Counted from the first letter of the stretch, positions 1 through 9,306 are shown. The stretch: DNA of 64,000 bases from Paenibacillus sp. MMS18-CY102 (GCF_009789195.1 NZ_WSTC01000003.1:160776-224775), one strand, 5' to 3'. Notes: generated by a model not told the origin, from the letters alone. Translations and numbers: made by a program.

Positions 1-1
1 C

Positions 2-448
2 ATGCATGACTTAGCCTCTTACCGTCCTGTTTTATGCGGAACGATCCCTATTGCCATTGATGTGGAAGGCTCCGATCTGGATATCATCATGGAGGTTCAT
101 GACTTCGATGCGTTTAAACAGCAGGTTTCCTCCTTGTACAGCAGTTATGGCAAGTATGTCTTGAAGGAGAAAACGATAAGAAACACGCCAGTTATCAAAG
201 CAAACTTTGAATATAGCGGTCTGGAGTTCGAACTATTCGGCCAGCCGAAACCACTTGAACAACAGTATGCCTACCTCCACATGGTCATTGAGCATCACTT
301 GCTCCTCCGTTACCCGCACATCAGAGCCGAAATCATTCGTTTGAAGCAAGACGGAATGAAAACAGAACCTGCTTTTGCCCAGGTGTTTGGATTAGAAGGA
401 GACCCTTATGAGGCGTTGCTAGCGTACGGCAAGGAACTAGGCTGTTAA
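2..448 (+). CDS. DUF4269 family protein, 5' end cut by the window
   Basis: The readable 148 residues match my memory of the DUF4269 family, small proteins resembling nucleotidyltransferases of unproven function. Visible signs are an early CGTIPIAIDVEGSDLDI segment (a G...SDLDI nucleotidyltransferase-like motif), FEYSGLEFELFGQPKP in the middle and a C-terminal GDPYEALLAYG. Family members are usually about 170-180 residues, so roughly 25-30 N-terminal residues probably lie before the window and the first ATG here is probably internal. It converges on the ABC exporter operon, overlapping the end of the first permease by four bases. Substrate and biological role are unknown. Confidence 0.75.
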   Translation: MHDLASYRPVLCGTIPIAIDVEGSDLDIIMEVHDFDAFKQQVSSLYSSYGKYVLKEKTIRNTPVIKANFEYSGLEFELFGQPKPLEQQYAYLHMVIEHHLLLRYPHIRAEIIRLKQDGMKTEPAFAQVFGLEGDPYEALLAYGKELGC

Positions 449-1245
449 CTGCCTGTGCTTGTAAAAGATTTCAGCCCTCTGTTCCAGAAGGAATAGGCGA
501 TCAGGCAACATGCTACAGCGACTAGCGGAGTAAGGTACGAATAATAACTAAACCCCGATTGATCGATAAAATAAGCTGCTGGGTAGAAGGCTGTAAAACC
601 GTACGGAATAATAAACGTTAACACCAATTGAATGCCTTTTTTATAAATGGTCATCGGGTAACGCACGAACTCACTTAAATTATTCACAGCTTCCATAATG
701 GGGAGGCTGTCCACCATCCAGAACGACAACGAGCCAAAAAACAAGTTAACGGACGCATAGATTAACCCGCTTGAAACGACGAATAAAATGAGAAGCAACA
801 AGTTGGCCCCCGACCATTCCAGTTCAAGATGATTCGTCGCTGTAAACAGAACGATCGAAGCGACAATGAGCGACCCGAAGCCATCCTTGTGCAAACGATC
901 AGCAACGATATGGAACAAAGGGCTAATTGGCCTTAACAAGATACGGTCAAAATCACCAGGCTTTACATACCTCCACCCGATATTCCACAGATTATCGAAG
1001 AAAATATTTTCTAAAGCCTTGCCTGAGAGCGCTATTCCATAAATAAATAGGACCTCATAATAACCCCAACCATGGATGCTATTGACGTGCTTAAACAATA
1101 TGTTAATGAAAATAATAGCGGTTCCTTGCGTAAACAAATTCGCCAACACGCCAATCATAAAGTCAGCCCGATATTCCATCATCACTTTTAAATGCTGCTT
1201 CGCAAATTTGATATACAATTGAAGGTACCACATCATTCCCCTCAC
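445..1245 (-). CDS. ABC-2 type permease (second membrane subunit)
   Basis: A 266-residue integral membrane protein with about six hydrophobic segments. It resembles the ABC-2 exporter permeases (DUF990 type) that come as a pair with one ATPase. It is the last gene of a three-gene minus-strand operon. Its ATG overlaps the stop of the upstream permease by four bases, which implies translational coupling. It should form half of a heterodimeric membrane pore energised by the ATPase at 2033-3037. The substrate cannot be told from sequence; relatives are usually annotated as generic or drug/lipid exporters. No truncation is visible. Confidence 0.85.
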   Translation of the reverse strand: MRGMMWYLQLYIKFAKQHLKVMMEYRADFMIGVLANLFTQGTAIIFINILFKHVNSIHGWGYYEVLFIYGIALSGKALENIFFDNLWNIGWRYVKPGDFDRILLRPISPLFHIVADRLHKDGFGSLIVASIVLFTATNHLELEWSGANLLLLILFVVSSGLIYASVNLFFGSLSFWMVDSLPIMEAVNNLSEFVRYPMTIYKKGIQLVLTFIIPYGFTAFYPAAYFIDQSGFSYYSYLTPLVAVACCLIAYSFWNRGLKSFTSTGS

Positions 1246-2036
1246 CCCCCGTTGATTGTTACTTTACGCAGTGCCACTGACCAAATCACCCGAATAAATG
1301 CCATGATGCCTACTAGCCATCCCAGTTGAATCAGAATAGCGATAATCGTATCTGTTATAGATAATGTCCCCATATAAACAGAGACGGGAACGTACACCAT
1401 GTACTTGAATGGAAGCACGTCGGCAATGAACCGCAACCAATCCGGGAATAGCGAAATCGGAATTAATGCGCCTGTAAACAGCGCTAGAATGGCCCCTTTC
1501 ATCATTCGCAAGCCAAACGTGTATTTAAAATAGAAAGCCAACACGCCAATAATCAGATCAATCTGTGAACCGAGCAAGATCGCTAACAATGTGCTCACGA
1601 TAAACAACACAGCGTACAGGGCATTAGGGGGAAAGCCGATACCTAAAAAGATATAAGCGACAAGCAGCATCGGGAGGCTCTCCCGGAAAAAGGTCGTTAC
1701 TTTCTGCCCAAGGTCAATCGAAACCAGTTTGCCAATGACATCATAAGGCCGCATTAGCTCAATTGCTACATCGCCTGTCCGAACTTGGGAAGCCAATAAC
1801 GCCCCGACGCCTGCGCTGTAATTGTTAATAATGATAGCCATAACCGAGTAGGTAATCATCTGTCCGAGCGTTATGTCACTAATGGCGCTCGTATTTTCAT
1901 ATACGGCTGACCAGAAGTAGAAAATGACAATGAGCTTAAATACCATAGACGCTGTTTTGGACCAATACCACGCCGAATACGAAATGTCTATTTTGATTTG
2001 GGATTTCATCATTTGCCAATATGGATTCATGCTCAT
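1242..2036 (-). CDS. ABC-2 type permease (first membrane subunit)
   Basis: A 264-residue membrane protein with six predicted hydrophobic spans, including YVMVYVPVSVYMG and WLVGIMAFIRVIWSVAL near the end. It is a paralogue in kind of the following permease and belongs to the ABC-2 family. Its start overlaps the end of the ATPase gene, and its end overlaps the next permease by four bases, so all three are read as one coupled operon. The inferred role is the other half of the export pore. The substrate is unknown. Confidence 0.85.
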   Translation of the reverse strand: MSMNPYWQMMKSQIKIDISYSAWYWSKTASMVFKLIVIFYFWSAVYENTSAISDITLGQMITYSVMAIIINNYSAGVGALLASQVRTGDVAIELMRPYDVIGKLVSIDLGQKVTTFFRESLPMLLVAYIFLGIGFPPNALYAVLFIVSTLLAILLGSQIDLIIGVLAFYFKYTFGLRMMKGAILALFTGALIPISLFPDWLRFIADVLPFKYMVYVPVSVYMGTLSITDTIIAILIQLGWLVGIMAFIRVIWSVALRKVTINGG

Positions 2037-3037
2037 ACCCCGCGTTCGTAAATTTCTTTCACGATGGTTTCGATTTTCACTTCATTAACCGTGAGGTCGC
2101 GCACCTGATAATGGTTCATCATATAGCCGACGATTTCGGAGGAAGCAATCTCGTCTTGTTTGAACGTTACTGTGATAGCGTTCGCGCTTTTATTTTCTAC
2201 CACCTCAATCTTCTCTTGCATCGATACTGGAAACGCAAGCGTATCATAGGCATCCACTTCAAATTGAATGACCCGCTTATGCCCGAAATTCCGTTTGATC
2301 GACGCGAGGTCGCCATCGTACAAAATACTGCCCTCATCGATAATGATGATCCGATTGCAAATCTCTTCGATATCCTGCATGTCGTGGGTCGTTAAGAGGA
2401 TCGTCGTTTTCTTTGTTTCATTCATTTCCTTAATGAAGGCACGTATATGGTTTTTGACGGACACATCCAAGCCAATTGTCGGCTCATCAAGAAAAACGAT
2501 GGATGGGCTATGCAAAAAAGCGGCCGCCAGCTCGCATCTCATCTTCTGCCCTAACGAAAGCTGGCGCACGGGGATGTCTAGCAAGCCTTCTAGCTGTAGC
2601 TTTTCAGTAAAATAAGCTAAGTTCGCTTCGTATTCTTGGTCAGGGATGCGATAGATATGTTTGAGCAGATCGTATGATTCCTTTACCGCAATGTCCCAAA
2701 ATAACTGCGTTCGCTGCCCGAAAACAGCGCCAATTTTTCTGGCGTTTTCCTTTCTGCTCGCATACGGCACTCGCCCATTTATTTTCACTTCACCGCTAGT
2801 GGGATGCAAAATCCCGCATAACATTTTGATCGTTGTCGACTTGCCCGCCCCATTGGCGCCAATGTAACCGACAGTCTCCCCTTGTTGAATCGTGAAGCTA
2901 ATATCATTGACTGCTTGCTTGATCGTATATTCCCTTGATATCAACCCTTTGATGGCGCCCGAAAGCCCCGGTTTCTTTTTGACAATTTTATATGCTTTAG
3001 ACAGCGATGATACTTCAATCACATGCATGCTCCTCAC
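2033..3037 (-). CDS. ABC transporter ATP-binding protein
   Basis: A 334-residue ATPase with all core motifs: Walker A GANGAGKST near residue 63, Q-loop region in AVFGQRTQLFWD, signature LSLGQKMRCELAAA, Walker B IVFLDEPTIGLD and H-loop TTHDMQDIEE. The 80-90 residue tail after the nucleotide-binding domain is typical of ATPases paired with ABC-2 permeases. It heads a three-gene minus-strand operon. The start MRSMHVIEVSSLSKAYK fits the family, although the internal Met at residue 4 is an alternative. A perfect-core palindrome TGCAAACGTTTGCG lies 60 bp upstream and may be a regulatory site. Confidence 0.9.
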   Translation of the reverse strand: MRSMHVIEVSSLSKAYKIVKKKPGLSGAIKGLISREYTIKQAVNDISFTIQQGETVGYIGANGAGKSTTIKMLCGILHPTSGEVKINGRVPYASRKENARKIGAVFGQRTQLFWDIAVKESYDLLKHIYRIPDQEYEANLAYFTEKLQLEGLLDIPVRQLSLGQKMRCELAAAFLHSPSIVFLDEPTIGLDVSVKNHIRAFIKEMNETKKTTILLTTHDMQDIEEICNRIIIIDEGSILYDGDLASIKRNFGHKRVIQFEVDAYDTLAFPVSMQEKIEVVENKSANAITVTFKQDEIASSEIVGYMMNHYQVRDLTVNEVKIETIVKEIYERGV

Positions 3038-3096
3038 GTTGATTATTTATGTCGTTAAATGCCAACCTGATCAACAAACACCGAAAGCAGCGTTTC

Positions 3097-3110
3097 TGCA
3101 AACGTTTGCG
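3097..3110. promoter_or_regulatory. cre/LacI-type operator-like palindrome upstream of the ABC operon
   Basis: TGCAAACGTTTGCG has the AACGTT core shared by LacI-family and CcpA (cre) operators. It lies 60 bp upstream of the ATPase start at 3037. The same core occurs three times before the amylase gene at 9353. Assignment to CcpA or a specific LacI-type regulator is inference. Confidence 0.4.
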
Positions 3111-3222
3111 CAAATGTCATTTATTTATATTAACAGAACAAATACCCACGGTAAATATATCCAATAACATTTATTAATTATGCTACGATAAGTGATATAA
3201 ATAGAAGAGGGAGTGGATTCTA

Positions 3223-3574
3223 TTGGAAATCATATTTATTCGTCATGGACAAGGCATTCATAATGGAATCCCATGCTTTGAGATGTGACGAAATTTGCTC
3301 CCTTGCGCGGCTGCAAAACGAGCATACGGACTTCATCATTACTGATGTGGACGACCATGCTTTGTGGAGCAGCGGCATCAATACAATAAGCGAGGACGAG
3401 TTCCATACCGTTGGGCACCGATTCCTCCAATGGGTCCAGACGCTGCACGCCAACAGGATTTTCGTCATCACACATGATGGCACGATCACGAATTATCGTA
3501 TGTTATTAGGCGAGACTGGGCTATCAAGGGCCGATTTCTTAGGCGAAACCGGCTGGCACCGGTCCGCATTATAA
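3223..3574 (+). pseudogene. Histidine phosphatase remnant (internal deletion and frameshift)
   Basis: Reading starts at a TTG with a GAGGGAG-type ribosome binding site and gives LEIIFIRHGQGIHN, the RHG phosphohistidine motif of the phosphoglycerate-mutase-like histidine phosphatases. That frame stops after 21 codons. The adjacent frame continues with CDEICSLARLQNEHTDF and ends with RIFVITHDGTITNYR and FLGETGW, the second catalytic histidine region. About 50-60 residues that normally separate the two motifs are missing. The gene therefore has an internal deletion plus a frameshift and is not expected to make an active enzyme. An intact but different family member lies at 7933-8466. Confidence 0.75.
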
Positions 3575-3579
3575 ACAAA

Positions 3580-3605
3580 AGAGCAGTCATATTGACTGCT
3601 CTTGA
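3580..3605. terminator. Hairpin after the histidine phosphatase remnant
   Basis: AAGAGCAGTCA and TGACTGCTCTT form a perfect 11-bp stem with a 3-base loop, directly after the remnant's stop. A short T run follows on the minus strand only, so it may serve either direction weakly. Confidence 0.5.
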
Positions 3606-3700
3606 AGGTGGTTTGTTGGCCGTGTAAAGCGCGCATAGGCCAATGCCAAATGCCGCGCTCGGGCTTTGCCTCGAGTGAAGCACGCATGCTTGCCTCAGCG

Positions 3701-3888
3701 CTAACGGACTCAGGCGGCGCTATTTGGCATAAAACACGTCTTTTTGAAATGTAACGGACTCAGCGGCCGTTATTTGACCGAATGTGGCTACAAATAAGCT
3801 CATTTCTAACGAATAAAGGCTCCTGAGTCCGTTAGAATTTTTTTCGCGTACCATTTGGCCAAATAACGGCTGTACGGTCCGTTAGCCA
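3701..3888. repeat. Four-unit intergenic inverted/direct repeat (TAACGGACTCAG... family)
   Basis: Four related units of about 26-35 bases occur here: forward at about 3702 and 3752 (TAACGGACTCAG then CGCTATTTG or CCGTTATTTG) and reverse-complemented at about 3802-3836 and 3860-3887. They fill the 370-bp gap between the phosphatase remnant and the lactonase gene. No reading frame is supported in this gap. The arrangement looks like a repetitive extragenic element. Whether it recurs genome-wide cannot be seen from this window. Confidence 0.6.
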
Positions 3889-3948
3889 TTCACCGATCCT
3901 TCACCTGCGCTTTCGCCAGATTACCTATGGGTTGCATATACGGTGCGC

Positions 3949-5037
3949 TTAAAGGTGAAGCCGGACGCATACGGGTTTGCGCAAATCGCAGCCCTCTTCC
4001 GTCAATGCCGGGTATCCTTCGCCATCGATGGCGAGCACCGCAACACGATCTGATTCCTGATTCGCTGCCAACAGCCATTGGCCGCCGGGGATCAGTTGAA
4101 AGTGGCGCGGCGAATTGCCGCCAGATGGCGTATGGCCAATCGCCCTAAGCAGCCCGCCAGCGCCAATACGGAATGAAGCGATGCTGTTATGCCCGCGATT
4201 TGAACCGTAAAGATATCGCCCGTCTTCGGATACCGCGACCTCTGCGCAAGTATTCTCGCCCGTGAAGTCCGCCGGCAACGTCGTAACCGTCTGCTGATGC
4301 ACCAAGCTGCCATCTGCGGCATGCAGCGCGAACACAGCGACTGCGCTCGTCAACTCCTCAATGACATACACAATGGGCTCCGATGGATGGAACGCCAAAT
4401 GGCGCGGGCCCGTGCCTGGCGCAACTCGCGTACGCGCTTGCTCCAAGAGCGTTCCGTTCGTCCGGTCCAGCCGATAGGTGTAAACCGAGTCTGTGCCGAG
4501 ATCGTTAACCAGGTACAGATCCGTATTCGGTACCGCAAAGATCGAATGCGGATGCGGTCCCCGCTGCCGATCCGGATTCACGCTGCTGCCTTCATGGGTT
4601 ACGCTGCAGGAGATTGGCCCTAGTGCGCCATCTTCTCCAATCGGATAGACACTAATCGGGCCGCCGCCATAGTTAACAAGCAGCAGCCATTGTCCGGACG
4701 CGTCGAGTGCGAGATGGCATGGCGAATCGCCACCAGAAGGCTGGCGGTTAATCTCTACGAACTTGTCCACTAATGGCTCCGAGTCTGATTCCGCTCCCGG
4801 CTGCGAGCCGCCTGCGATTTGATAAGCTACAATCGCTCCCTCTCCTAGCTCGCTTACCGCATACAGCCTCTGCTTAGCGCCATCCAACGCAAGAAACGAA
4901 GGATTTTCAATGCCATCCTGGCCACCAGTGCGTTGCAGCTTGCCAGTTGCGGAATCGAAGGTTAGCTGGTGAATCGCGTCTTGATCTGCTGTGTTGTATG
5001 AGCCTACGACGATACGATGAATGTTAGCGTTCTGCAT
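3949..5037 (-). CDS. Lactonase family seven-bladed beta-propeller protein
   Basis: A 362-residue cytosolic protein related to 6-phosphogluconolactonase of the YbhE/Pgl type and its relatives. Recognisable segments are the start IVVGSYNTADQDAIH, repeated blade motifs such as SPCHLALDASGQWLLLVNYGGG and RHLAFHPSEPIVYVIEEL, the strongly conserved RGPHPHSIFAVPN segment, and SGGNSPRHFQLIPGGQWLLAANQ near the end. Known members hydrolyse 6-phosphogluconolactone or are uncharacterised sugar lactonases. Exact activity cannot be read from sequence. It stands alone, with a repeat-rich gap downstream and the GH130 gene upstream on the same strand (220 bp apart). Confidence 0.85.
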   Translation of the reverse strand: MQNANIHRIVVGSYNTADQDAIHQLTFDSATGKLQRTGGQDGIENPSFLALDGAKQRLYAVSELGEGAIVAYQIAGGSQPGAESDSEPLVDKFVEINRQPSGGDSPCHLALDASGQWLLLVNYGGGPISVYPIGEDGALGPISCSVTHEGSSVNPDRQRGPHPHSIFAVPNTDLYLVNDLGTDSVYTYRLDRTNGTLLEQARTRVAPGTGPRHLAFHPSEPIVYVIEELTSAVAVFALHAADGSLVHQQTVTTLPADFTGENTCAEVAVSEDGRYLYGSNRGHNSIASFRIGAGGLLRAIGHTPSGGNSPRHFQLIPGGQWLLAANQESDRVAVLAIDGEGYPALTEEGCDLRKPVCVRLHL

Positions 5038-5256
5038 CTTGTTGTCCTCTCCCTATACGGTCGTTTTCTGCCAGCATACTCGGCGGGTCGGCGGAAGTCA
5101 ATCACGGGGTGCGAAGCAGACAAGAGTGGCACGTAAAAAATGAACAATGGCAGTATAGGGCGTATGCCACCCCGCTTCGCGCCCTAGTCCGCCCATACTA
5201 AAATAAGCAGCAACACGCCGCCAAAGCGGTGTATTGCTGCTCTTCATAATCAATAA

Positions 5257-6450
5257 TTAACGAGTAACTGTAAGTTGGGCGTTACGCTCAATCAGATCAA
5301 TGCGCTGCTGCACGCTTGCGTACGAGCGCAGCCCGTCCTCCGGCGTATTCAGCACATAGTCGAGCAGTTGGCCGATCGAGCTCGTCGCCACATGGCAACG
5401 GGTATCGGAAGAAGCATAATAAATGAACACTTCTCCATTTTCGCGTGCAACGACGCCGTTGCAGAACAAGACGTTGGACACGTCGCCGATGCGCTCCTCG
5501 CCTTCTGGCGCCATGAAATGCCCGCTTGGACGATGCGTAATTTCCCATGGCTTGTTCAGATCCGCCGCGAGAAACGCGTACAGCACGTAACGCAGCCCAG
5601 CAGCCGTGTTGCGAACGCCGTGCGCAATGGTTAGCCAGCCTTTGTCCGTCTTGATCGGCGCAGGGCCCATGCCGTTCTTCACTTCTTTAATCGTATGGTA
5701 CTGCTTTGGATCGATCACAATCTCTTCCTCGATAACCGCATTTTCCATATTGTCCGCCAAGCCCCAGCCGATGCCGCCCGCGCTGCCCACTTCGACGAAT
5801 CCGTCCGACGGGCGCGTGTAGAACGCATATTTGCCATCAACGAACTCCGGATGAAGCACGACGTTTCGCTGCTGTGCGGATGGCGTTTTCAGGTCGGCAA
5901 GCCGCTCCCATGTTTTCAAATCCTTCGTCCGCGTGATGCCGCATTGTGCGACTGCGCTGGACATGTCGCCTGCCGGCGCATTCGGGTCTTTACGCTCCGT
6001 GCAGAACAAGCCGTAAATCCATCCGTCCTCATGCTGTACGAGGCGCATGTCGTATACGTTCGTGTCCGGCTGCTCCGTCTCTGGCAGCACGATCGGCTTA
6101 TCCCAAAACTTGAAGCGATCAATGCCATTCTCACTCTCAGCGATCGCGAAAAATGATTTGCGGTCATTGCCTTCTACGCGCACAACCAGATATACATGGC
6201 CGTTAAGCTCAATCGCACCGGGGTTAAACGCACAGTTGACGCCAAGACGCTCCTGCAAATACGGGTTCGTTTCCTTATTAAAATCATACCGCCAGCTCAA
6301 CGGCGCATGCTGTGCCGTTACGATTGGATATTTATAGCGGTCCACGATTCCGTTGCCCAAACCGTCGATCTCATTGTTGCGTTCGATTAGCTGTTGATGT
6401 TCATTATGCAAAGCCTCTAACCGGCTCTCAAAAGCTGCTGCCATATTCAT
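5257..6450 (-). CDS. Glycoside hydrolase family 130 phosphorylase
   Basis: A 397-residue enzyme of the GH130 type. These use inorganic phosphate to cleave beta-mannosides, for example mannosyl-glucose or mannooligosaccharides, releasing mannose 1-phosphate. Visible family segments are [23 protein letters not shown] near residue 75, [22 protein letters not shown], and the [20 protein letters not shown] block around residue 265. Length fits the 4-O-beta-mannosyl-glucose phosphorylase group, but the precise substrate is inference. It is divergently transcribed from an AraC-type regulator starting at 6607. That regulator is a likely controller, given the shared 150-bp intergenic region. Confidence 0.85.
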   Translation of the reverse strand: MNMAAAFESRLEALHNEHQQLIERNNEIDGLGNGIVDRYKYPIVTAQHAPLSWRYDFNKETNPYLQERLGVNCAFNPGAIELNGHVYLVVRVEGNDRKSFFAIAESENGIDRFKFWDKPIVLPETEQPDTNVYDMRLVQHEDGWIYGLFCTERKDPNAPAGDMSSAVAQCGITRTKDLKTWERLADLKTPSAQQRNVVLHPEFVDGKYAFYTRPSDGFVEVGSAGGIGWGLADNMENAVIEEEIVIDPKQYHTIKEVKNGMGPAPIKTDKGWLTIAHGVRNTAAGLRYVLYAFLAADLNKPWEITHRPSGHFMAPEGEERIGDVSNVLFCNGVVARENGEVFIYYASSDTRCHVATSSIGQLLDYVLNTPEDGLRSYASVQQRIDLIERNAQLTVTR

Positions 6451-6606
6451 CGTCTCCTATCGAATCGGAATGCGACGAGCTTTCTTGTCTTATTCCATTG
6501 TGATAATATCAATCTTAATCACGACAGGTACGATAATAAATGCCTTTTCCTTTTCTACATTTGCACTTTTGCATTGCATCCAACTAGCCACGGGAGGTGT
6601 GTTTCA

Positions 6607-7422
6607 ATGTCATTCTCGTTCGAAATTCCTTTATTAGGCGTCGATACGCCTCACCATGTTGATTTTGTCATCGACCATACGAGGGGCGGCGGCGCCTATT
6701 TGCTGGCATGCTTCTCCACCCCCTTCTTTATTCGAACAATGAATGGCATAGAAAATGGGCAGCCCGGCGACTGCATTCTGCATGACCCCACATTTCCGCA
6801 ATATCACGGCACGGCGCGAGGGGAACAAGAAGGGTTTCGCAATGATTGGGTTTATGTCGAGGGGGACGGCATGTTGGAGCTGGCGCAGACGTACGGCATT
6901 CCTTTTAATACGCTCATTCGAACGGGTGAAAAACAGCTCCTTGCCTCCCATATTCGGACCATTGAGTCGGAGCTGGCGTTACGCAAGCCATTTTGGAAAG
7001 AGCGAATTGCACTTGTTCTGCAAGAAGCGATGTTCACAATCGGCCGCCATCAGCAGCTAATTGTGGAGCTAGAGCAATATAAACCGTCTGAACGAGAATA
7101 TCGCAAAAAATTTATCGAGGCCCGCTCCATCATCCATCAGCGGTATGCCGAGCCTTGGGATGTGCAGCAGATGGGCAACCTCGTCAATTTAAGTGCGGTA
7201 CGATTCTCCGTGCTGTTCCAAACCTTTTTCCAAGCCAGCCCCAAGGAAGACCTCATTATAAAAAGGATCGAGGAAGCAAAGCTGCTTCTGCACACGACCA
7301 ATGACAGCATCGAGCGGATTAGCGCCGCATGCGGCTTCAATAGCTTGTACTATTTTTCCCGCATATTCAAAATCAAGGTCGGCTGTTCGCCCGTCCACTA
7401 TCGCAAGCGATTGGGGGGCTAG
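6607..7422 (+). CDS. AraC family transcriptional regulator
   Basis: A 271-residue regulator. The C-terminal 100 residues hold the two-helix DNA-binding domain: MGNLVNLSAVRFSVLFQTFFQASPKEDLI (first helix-turn-helix) and ERISAACGFNSLYYFSRIFKIKVGCSPVHYRKR (second, with the family signature). The N-terminal half resembles the cupin-type sugar-sensing domain (GDCILHDPTFPQYHG). The chosen ATG at 6607 follows GGGAGGTG at good distance; an in-frame ATG 33 bases earlier lacks a binding site. It is divergent from the GH130 phosphorylase gene, its most plausible target. Confidence 0.85.
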   Translation: MSFSFEIPLLGVDTPHHVDFVIDHTRGGGAYLLACFSTPFFIRTMNGIENGQPGDCILHDPTFPQYHGTARGEQEGFRNDWVYVEGDGMLELAQTYGIPFNTLIRTGEKQLLASHIRTIESELALRKPFWKERIALVLQEAMFTIGRHQQLIVELEQYKPSEREYRKKFIEARSIIHQRYAEPWDVQQMGNLVNLSAVRFSVLFQTFFQASPKEDLIIKRIEEAKLLLHTTNDSIERISAACGFNSLYYFSRIFKIKVGCSPVHYRKRLGG

Positions 7423-7425
7423 CCC

Positions 7426-7948
7426 CTACATCGATTCGATCCGCACCGCTTCATCTGGCAACCCCATTGCCAGCATCGCTTCAACTATAATGACGCACAA
7501 TTCATCTTCACTGCGCAGTACAACGTTCATTTGGATATCCCGGAATAGCGCTAGCTTAGAAGCATCCGGCGCCCTGTCCAAATAGGACCGCAGCGCCTTC
7601 AAATCTAGCGTTTCATTCTTGTGAACAGCGAACGCTTCATGCGGCTCCCCCTCATGCAGAAGTGCCGTCACGCTAAGCCCATCCTGCGTCTGCACTGTCA
7701 AATGCTGCTCCCGCTCCGTATTCACCTGCTGGACGTAGCGATAAGGATGTGCGATATCGAGCAACTCGACTCTTCGAGCCAACTCCCCCCCGGATCTTCG
7801 CCTTGGTTCGCTTCTCCTCATCCGTCGGCGGATAAGGGGAACTGGCGGCTTTCTCCTGCCAGCGCTGCTTCGCCTCCCAGTAGCTCATTTCATTCGCAAA
7901 ATAATTGTAGAACAACTCGCTATCGGCCTCGTTTACGCATTCCTCCAT
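7426..7948 (-). pseudogene. Unrecognised ~174-residue gene, frameshifted in a C7 run
   Basis: Two overlapping frames join into one protein. The upstream frame begins MEECVNEADSELFYNYF and runs to about TKAKIRGG. The downstream frame continues ELARRVELLDIAHPYRYVQQV and ends at VRIESM. The switch falls at the seven-C run 7785-7791, so adding or losing one base would restore a single ORF of about 174 residues. I do not recognise the family; the second half has a mixed alpha/beta look. Its start overlaps the end of the histidine phosphatase gene at 7933-8466, implying co-transcription. It may be a real pseudogene, a sequencing slip or a slippery on/off tract. Confidence 0.55.
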
Positions 7949-8466
7949 TCATAGGTTTTGTATTGCCCATTATCGGATGAGTGCCTTAATAGGTTTCCAT
8001 CCTCCGGCATGCCTTGGAAATAAGCACCCATGCAACCTGTTGTACAACGATGTCCCGATATTAAAATGTTAGCCTTACTCAAGCCATACTGGCCTTCGAG
8101 CTCTTTCATAAATGCAAACACTCTCGCGATGAACAGAGGAACTTGTTCCACGCCTTTATACACCGTAGCGTCGGGAACGATCCCCGCCATTTTCACTTCA
8201 GAACGATGAAGCCGATCAGCTTCGCCTAGGTCAAATACGTCGAGCCTTGGATCTACGATCGCTTTCATGCCTGTCGCAATTTCTGCTGTTTGGATCGCTC
8301 TCTCTTGCGGAGATGAAAATATATAATCAAATGGAATCGCCTTGAGGCTCTCTCGCAACCGCTCCGCCTGCCCAATCCCATAGTTATTCAGCGGCATGCC
8401 GAGCCTGCCTTGCAATATTCCATCCTTGTTCAAATCCGTCTGTCCATGCCTCACCACATAAATCAT
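7933..8466 (-). CDS. Histidine phosphatase family protein
   Basis: A 177-residue enzyme of the phosphoglycerate-mutase-like superfamily. It begins MIYVVRHGQTDLNKDGILQGR, with the catalytic RHG histidine and the arginine of LQGR. FSSPQERAIQTAEI carries the second conserved arginine, and the late SGHRCTTGCMGAYFQGM region the second histidine. Close relatives dephosphorylate small phosphoesters; the substrate here is unknown. Its stop lies inside the start of the downstream frameshifted gene. The start is supported by a GGAGAG site just upstream. Confidence 0.85.
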   Translation of the reverse strand: MIYVVRHGQTDLNKDGILQGRLGMPLNNYGIGQAERLRESLKAIPFDYIFSSPQERAIQTAEIATGMKAIVDPRLDVFDLGEADRLHRSEVKMAGIVPDATVYKGVEQVPLFIARVFAFMKELEGQYGLSKANILISGHRCTTGCMGAYFQGMPEDGNLLRHSSDNGQYKTYEWRNA

Positions 8467-8691
8467 GCCAACTCTCCTTTATACTTTTTTTGCATAAATA
8501 CAACCTGTTGAATTCTATCCATCTATCGTTTATTGAGCGGCTTAAAATCTCACATATACATTCCATATATTAACATAAAATAGGAAGGGAATGTCTCAGC
8601 AAACCGAAAGAGCGCACTCGGCACAGCCACCAAATCGCCCCCACATCGAAGCTGTTATGGGACTGCTGCTTAGGCCGTTAATTCGCTATGC

Positions 8692-8886
8692 CATTGCAGT
8701 TTGTACAATGAAAAAGCACTTCCCGCCTCGCTTAACCCGCTCCCATTGTATTTTGTACAATGCGAGAAGCTAATTACATGCGCTGACCGCCCATTTGGGC
8801 TTCAGCGGCGATTTCCCATTGCACAGATTACAACGAGAGCTACTAAGAAGGGAGCGATTCCCTGTGTCATTGTACAAATTGCAATG
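8692..8886. repeat. Three copies of CATTGYADTTTGTACAATG
   Basis: Copies are at 8692-8710 and 8744-8762 on the plus strand and 8868-8886 on the minus strand, differing only at two or three central positions. Each is an imperfect palindrome (CATTG...A / TACAATG). They could be binding sites for a dimeric regulator or parts of a repetitive element; function is unknown. Confidence 0.6.
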
Positions 8887-9117
8887 GCATGATTACCGAA
8901 GGTCGGTCCGCGGTGCGCTGCCGCTGCAACATTGTTCTGGACGGATGATTACTGTAGGAGCTGCTGCAAACCTTCATAATAAGCGGAAGCATTGCCGTCC
9001 ACGGCATTGGAATATGTGGCTAGTGCCTAACCTAATGGCGGGGGATGCCATTTGAACCAAATTCAAAAAGCATGATTTACTTTTAATAGAAATCGATGTA
9101 TTCTATTGACGGGGAAT

Positions 9118-9176
9118 GGAAACGTTTGCACAAAAAGTGCATAACTCCTTCGGGAGAAAGTGACTGCAAACGTTGG
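9118..9176. promoter_or_regulatory. Paired cre/LacI-type operators upstream of the amylase
   Basis: GGAAACGTTTGCAC at 9118-9131 and TGCAAACGTTGG at 9165-9176 share the AACGTT core and are about 47 bp apart. A short hairpin (CTCC TTCG GGAG) lies between them. Paired operators suggest looping or cooperative repression by a LacI-family regulator or CcpA. The assignment is inference from the core only. Confidence 0.5.
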
Positions 9177-9306
9177 ACTGGAGGAAACGATTAAACTGTA
9201 TAGAAACAACAGGAACTGCGAGGTGATATCAGGTCAATATGAGGCTGAAAACCTAGAAGCGTTGAATCAAACATCTTGTTTCGATTCCTTTTAGCTTGCT
9301 TCAAGG

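Larger units (their letters stand above)
8467..9306. other. Long non-coding gap with a thrice-repeated motif and amylase upstream region
   Basis: No convincing gene is seen. The stretch holds three copies of a 19-base near-palindrome, CATTGYADTTTGTACAATG: at 8692-8710, 8744-8762 and, inverted, 8868-8886. From 9118 it holds operator-like sites for the downstream amylase. Short frames here lack ribosome binding sites and family resemblance. Confidence 0.5.

Noticed and set aside
8591..9055. Three short frames between the phosphatase and amylase genes
   Set aside because: No ribosome binding sites, skewed composition, and they contain the repeated TTGTACAATG motif.
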